From Chrysomallon squamiferum (Eukaryota; Mollusca; Gastropoda; Neomphalida; Peltospiridae), in NCBI GenBank assembly GCA_012295275.1, contig CM022665.1:23086002-23150001 (forward strand): a stretch of 64,000 bases of DNA. The letters are read 5' to 3'. Within the stretch, counting starts at the first letter, position 1, and each line of letters begins with the position of its first letter. The translations under genes were made by a program, and so were the position numbers. This document shows, one piece after another, positions 61,090 to 64,000 of this stretch. The notes under the pieces are model-generated. The model was not told the DNA's origin. It saw only the letters and a list, made by a program, of their open reading frames with translations, and ran no database searches.

Positions 61090-62330
61090 GTATTGTTAAT
61101 ATTTCCGAGTTTGGGGTAAATTTGATCTCGCAGAAGTGCAACATCTGCATCTTTGAATCATAGAACATTAACTAAACATGCTCTGATATTTTCAAATCAT
61201 TGACAATATGTCTGCATTTATTTATGAAGGTTTATGCTTCGGATAAATACCTATGCATGCTCAAATGATTTTTCATAAACTACTACCACATAATTACCAG
61301 ATGTAGCTGTAATAAAAACGTATCCCTATCATCTGATACGGGAACGTTTATTAATCAGTGTTTATTGTGTGTTTCTTTGTTAAAGTAATATCATGTGTTA
61401 GTTACACAATCTGTGAAATGTGCATGCTGTCAGTAATTTGTAAATGATAACGGCATGTTTAACAGTAAAATTCTAAAACGTATAAATGCAGATGTCGCAC
61501 TTTTTTGGCGGGGGGGGGGGATCAGATTTACACAGAAGTATGGAGCTTTCAACAACAAACGTGCTTTTAATAATGAAATGAAAGTGTTGTGGAAATGTAT
61601 CATATATACAGACATATATCATTTTGTTCCTTTACAGGTAAAACAAAACCTGGAAACTTCACACATGTCAGATCATTGTAAACATTATTTATACAGTGTT
61701 GATTTTGTCAAGCGATATGATGATGACGCTTTTACTAACAGAGGACAGAGAGACAAAACAAAAGAGAATGATATAAATATATATACACACACACATACAC
61801 AGACACATACATACACACATACACACAAAGACAAAATAAAAATAATAAATATATATAAATAAATAAATCAACAAATTAAATAAGTGTTGATAAGTATAGC
61901 GCTAAGCGGAAGTATCATGACGTTTCCAAAAAAGGTTTAGAACTAAAGGATATGAAATCATATATTAGAGTTGTGGGACAATAGCAGGAATGGAAAAAAG
62001 TATCGTGGAAGTTTGATTCTGCAACATAGGCGGGTCTGCTGTTTAACCATAGAGTCGCCTTGTTGCTGATAAGCACGTATTTGGCAGCAGTAATTAAGAT
62101 ATTTAATATTCGATTTTGTAAGGAAAGTACTGATGCTTTGTAGACATTTCAAATTATTAATTTTGTCAGCTTCACCTCTAGGGATAATCATTTTTCAAAT
62201 CCCGCTCTTTCATATCTCTCCAGTGTTATTATTATTGTTATTTTCATGTCCGAGCAAGGGCAGCGAGTGCACCAGAAATCAACATATTTTATAAGTAATT
62301 TGTTATTATTATTATTTAATAATTTCCTAA
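61090..62330. other. intergenic DNA
   Basis: A G run (about 61510-61520), a 135-codon frame at 61455-61862 ending in a CA microsatellite (61784-61830) without recognisable domains, then unique sequence. Confidence 0.4.
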
Positions 62331-62367
62331 ATTCTGAGACGTTTACAATATAGTTTACAGATCAATG

Positions 62368-62423
<56 letters not shown>

Positions 62424-62503
62424 CCTCCCTCCCCCTCCCTCCCCCTCTCTCCCCCTCTCTCTCAAAAAACCCCTCCCACCTCACCCCCCCTCTCTCTCTC
62501 TCT
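62368..62503 (-). repeat. (CT)n/(CCCT)n pyrimidine tract
   Basis: About 25 CT units, then C-rich CCCTCC blocks and CT again; nearly pure pyrimidine for about 135 bp. Confidence 0.95.
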
Positions 62504-62509
62504 TTGTAA

Positions 62510-63240
62510 ATATATATCTGTTTATCTCTGTATATATTTTTCTATCTATCTGTCTGTCTTTCTGTCGGTCTCTCTATCTATCTCAACATCTATTTCTGTC
62601 TCATACACTAACACAGACAAGCATACTCCTGCAAAATATACAATAATTGGCATTAGAACTAAATATATAGTTTCCCCTTTTTTTATGAAAGATTAATTTA
62701 AAATATTAATTAATAACGTATTTAATTTCAATATGGCCATTAATACTATTTACATACACACCATAATATTCTAAGAAAAAATATGATCTAACTGTACTGT
62801 TATATTCCCATCTGAATGGACTTTGAACAGCGAGGCTACGTATCTCTGTATAAAACACAGTATCTGCTTGAACTGTAACTTACAACTACTAACACTAGCG
62901 TCATTTAACACCGCGGACTTTTAATCCGAAATCTAAGCGGATTTTTGTAAAAAGCTAGAACTTTAACCAATCAAAATATGTTATTAAGATAAATTAATTT
63001 ATTTAATCGTTTTATACGTCCCGAGCGAACACATTTCATTTGCAGTGAAGTTCGTCAGATGACATCTAAAATGATTTCTCGAAGGACATGAACTGGAAGT
63101 GAAATTGTATCGTATATAATATTTATGTCCAGACGCGCCTTGCTTTATTGTGGTATAACAGAAGAATATGATAAAAGTTAATAGGAAATTCAAAGGTATA
63201 ATTAATTTCTTTTTGTTGTTGATTTTACAATTATGTTCTT
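62510..63240. other. intergenic DNA
   Basis: Degenerate TCTG/TCTA units to 62600, then a repeat-poor stretch 62740-63190 with K50-like TAATCC (62921-62926). No gene. Confidence 0.4.
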
Positions 63241-63246
63241 TTCACG

Positions 63247-63268
63247 TTATTATTATTATTACTATTAC

Positions 63269-63349
<81 letters not shown>

Positions 63350-63353
63350 TTTT
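63247..63353 (+). repeat. (ATT)n(TTTA)n microsatellite
   Basis: About 24 ATT units (some ACT) then about seven TTTA units. Confidence 0.95.
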
Positions 63354-63359
63354 AATTAC

Positions 63360-64000
63360 TTTATTTTATTTAAGAGTACTTGGATAAGCATGTTTGATAT
63401 TCAGTTATACTTTGCTATTCGTAACTGATATGGGGTAATACAGTCAGCTGAAGTGAAGTGGTGTATTTGTTTAGTTATTTTTATTAAAAACTATGATACC
63501 ACTGACATTTTCAGTTAATAGTAATAATCATTAATTACCGTTCTCTTCAAATATAATATTTATATAACAACATTACTAAAATAATCCACGTAAAAATAAA
63601 GAAAAACAATAACAACAATATATACTAATTTAAATGAATCTGTATTAATGACCATATATATATATATATATATATAGGAAAACCGAAACATTTTTGAATC
63701 TTAGGCAGTTAAATATTTTATTAGCTTTAAATTATGGCTGTAATAAATACATTAAATGATCACATCATTGAGTCAGAATTTTTTTTTTTTTTTTTTTTTT
63801 GAAAGCAACAGGGGTAATTTATATATGACCAATGAAATTAGCCGTCACTTTGGCTAAAAATCGACCGATTTTCAGTGTCGTAATTAGCCCGTGCAGATGC
63901 TCAGGTTTTCAGTTTCAGAACTGGACAGTCTTTATTTGCGATATCTGAGATTTTTTTAATTTTTTTATTTTTTTTATTTCGTTTTTAAAAAAGAAGAAAT
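63360..64000. other. AT-rich DNA at the right edge
   Basis: (TA)n at 63654-63676 and poly(T) at 63780-63800. Two small inverted repeats lie at 63838-63872. No gene. Confidence 0.45.

Noticed and set aside
61455-61862. 135-codon + frame
   Set aside because: Ends in CA and AAAT repeats; the unique part matches no domain and shows no splice context.
1-64000. CRISPR arrays, operons or other prokaryotic systems
   Set aside because: All tandem repeats are microsatellites without spacers, and the only gene is a spliced animal homeobox gene.
1-64000. Intact tRNA or rRNA genes
   Set aside because: Only isolated A/B-box-like motifs were found; none folds into a complete tRNA by eye and no rRNA sequence was recognised.

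Overview
The window is animal nuclear DNA. It is AT-rich and unusually dense in simple-sequence repeats: AAT/ATT, AAAT, AAAAT, CAAA, GA, TG, TA and GATA tracts plus many poly(A)/poly(T) runs. The only gene I recognise with certainty is a two-exon SIX3/SIX6 (Optix-class) homeobox gene on the + strand. Its protein has the invariant SIX domain and SIX-type homeodomain but not the vertebrate C-terminus. With the repeat-rich, gene-poor setting this suggests a lophotrochozoan invertebrate, most likely a mollusc and perhaps a cephalopod. That species guess is inference, not something the sequence proves.

Layout. 1-24 kb: no convincing gene. It is a mosaic of microsatellites, two diverged copies each of two dispersed repeat families (A at about 549-780 and 15837-16060; B at about 1600-2065 and 18190-18690), and repeat-poor, GC-richer islands that look like candidate regulatory DNA (for example 20.6-20.9, 21.4-21.9 and 22.2-22.6 kb). 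24-27 kb: a splice-site-bounded candidate exon (24874-24983, +) and a 116-codon Cys-rich open frame on the minus strand (26512-26862) that may be a real small secreted-protein exon. 34.1-34.4 kb: a GC-rich promoter-like block with four CCAAT boxes, an RFX-like X-box and a perfect TALE (PBX-MEIS) site. 34760-44883: SIX3/6 coding region, exon 1 34760-35373, a 9293-bp intron, exon 2 44667-44883, then a short 3'UTR ending near a polyadenylation signal at 45163-45168. 45-64 kb: no recognisable gene, but several repeat-poor islands (49.1-50.2, 50.75-51.3, 54.7-55.5, 57.9-58.8 kb).

How it fits together. One developmental transcription-factor gene sits alone in at least 64 kb, with about 34.8 kb upstream and 18.8 kb downstream lacking other clear exons. 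This resembles the regulatory 'gene desert' typical of such genes, so the repeat-poor islands are natural enhancer candidates for SIX3/6. That role is inferred from position, composition and motif content; no cross-species conservation could be tested here.
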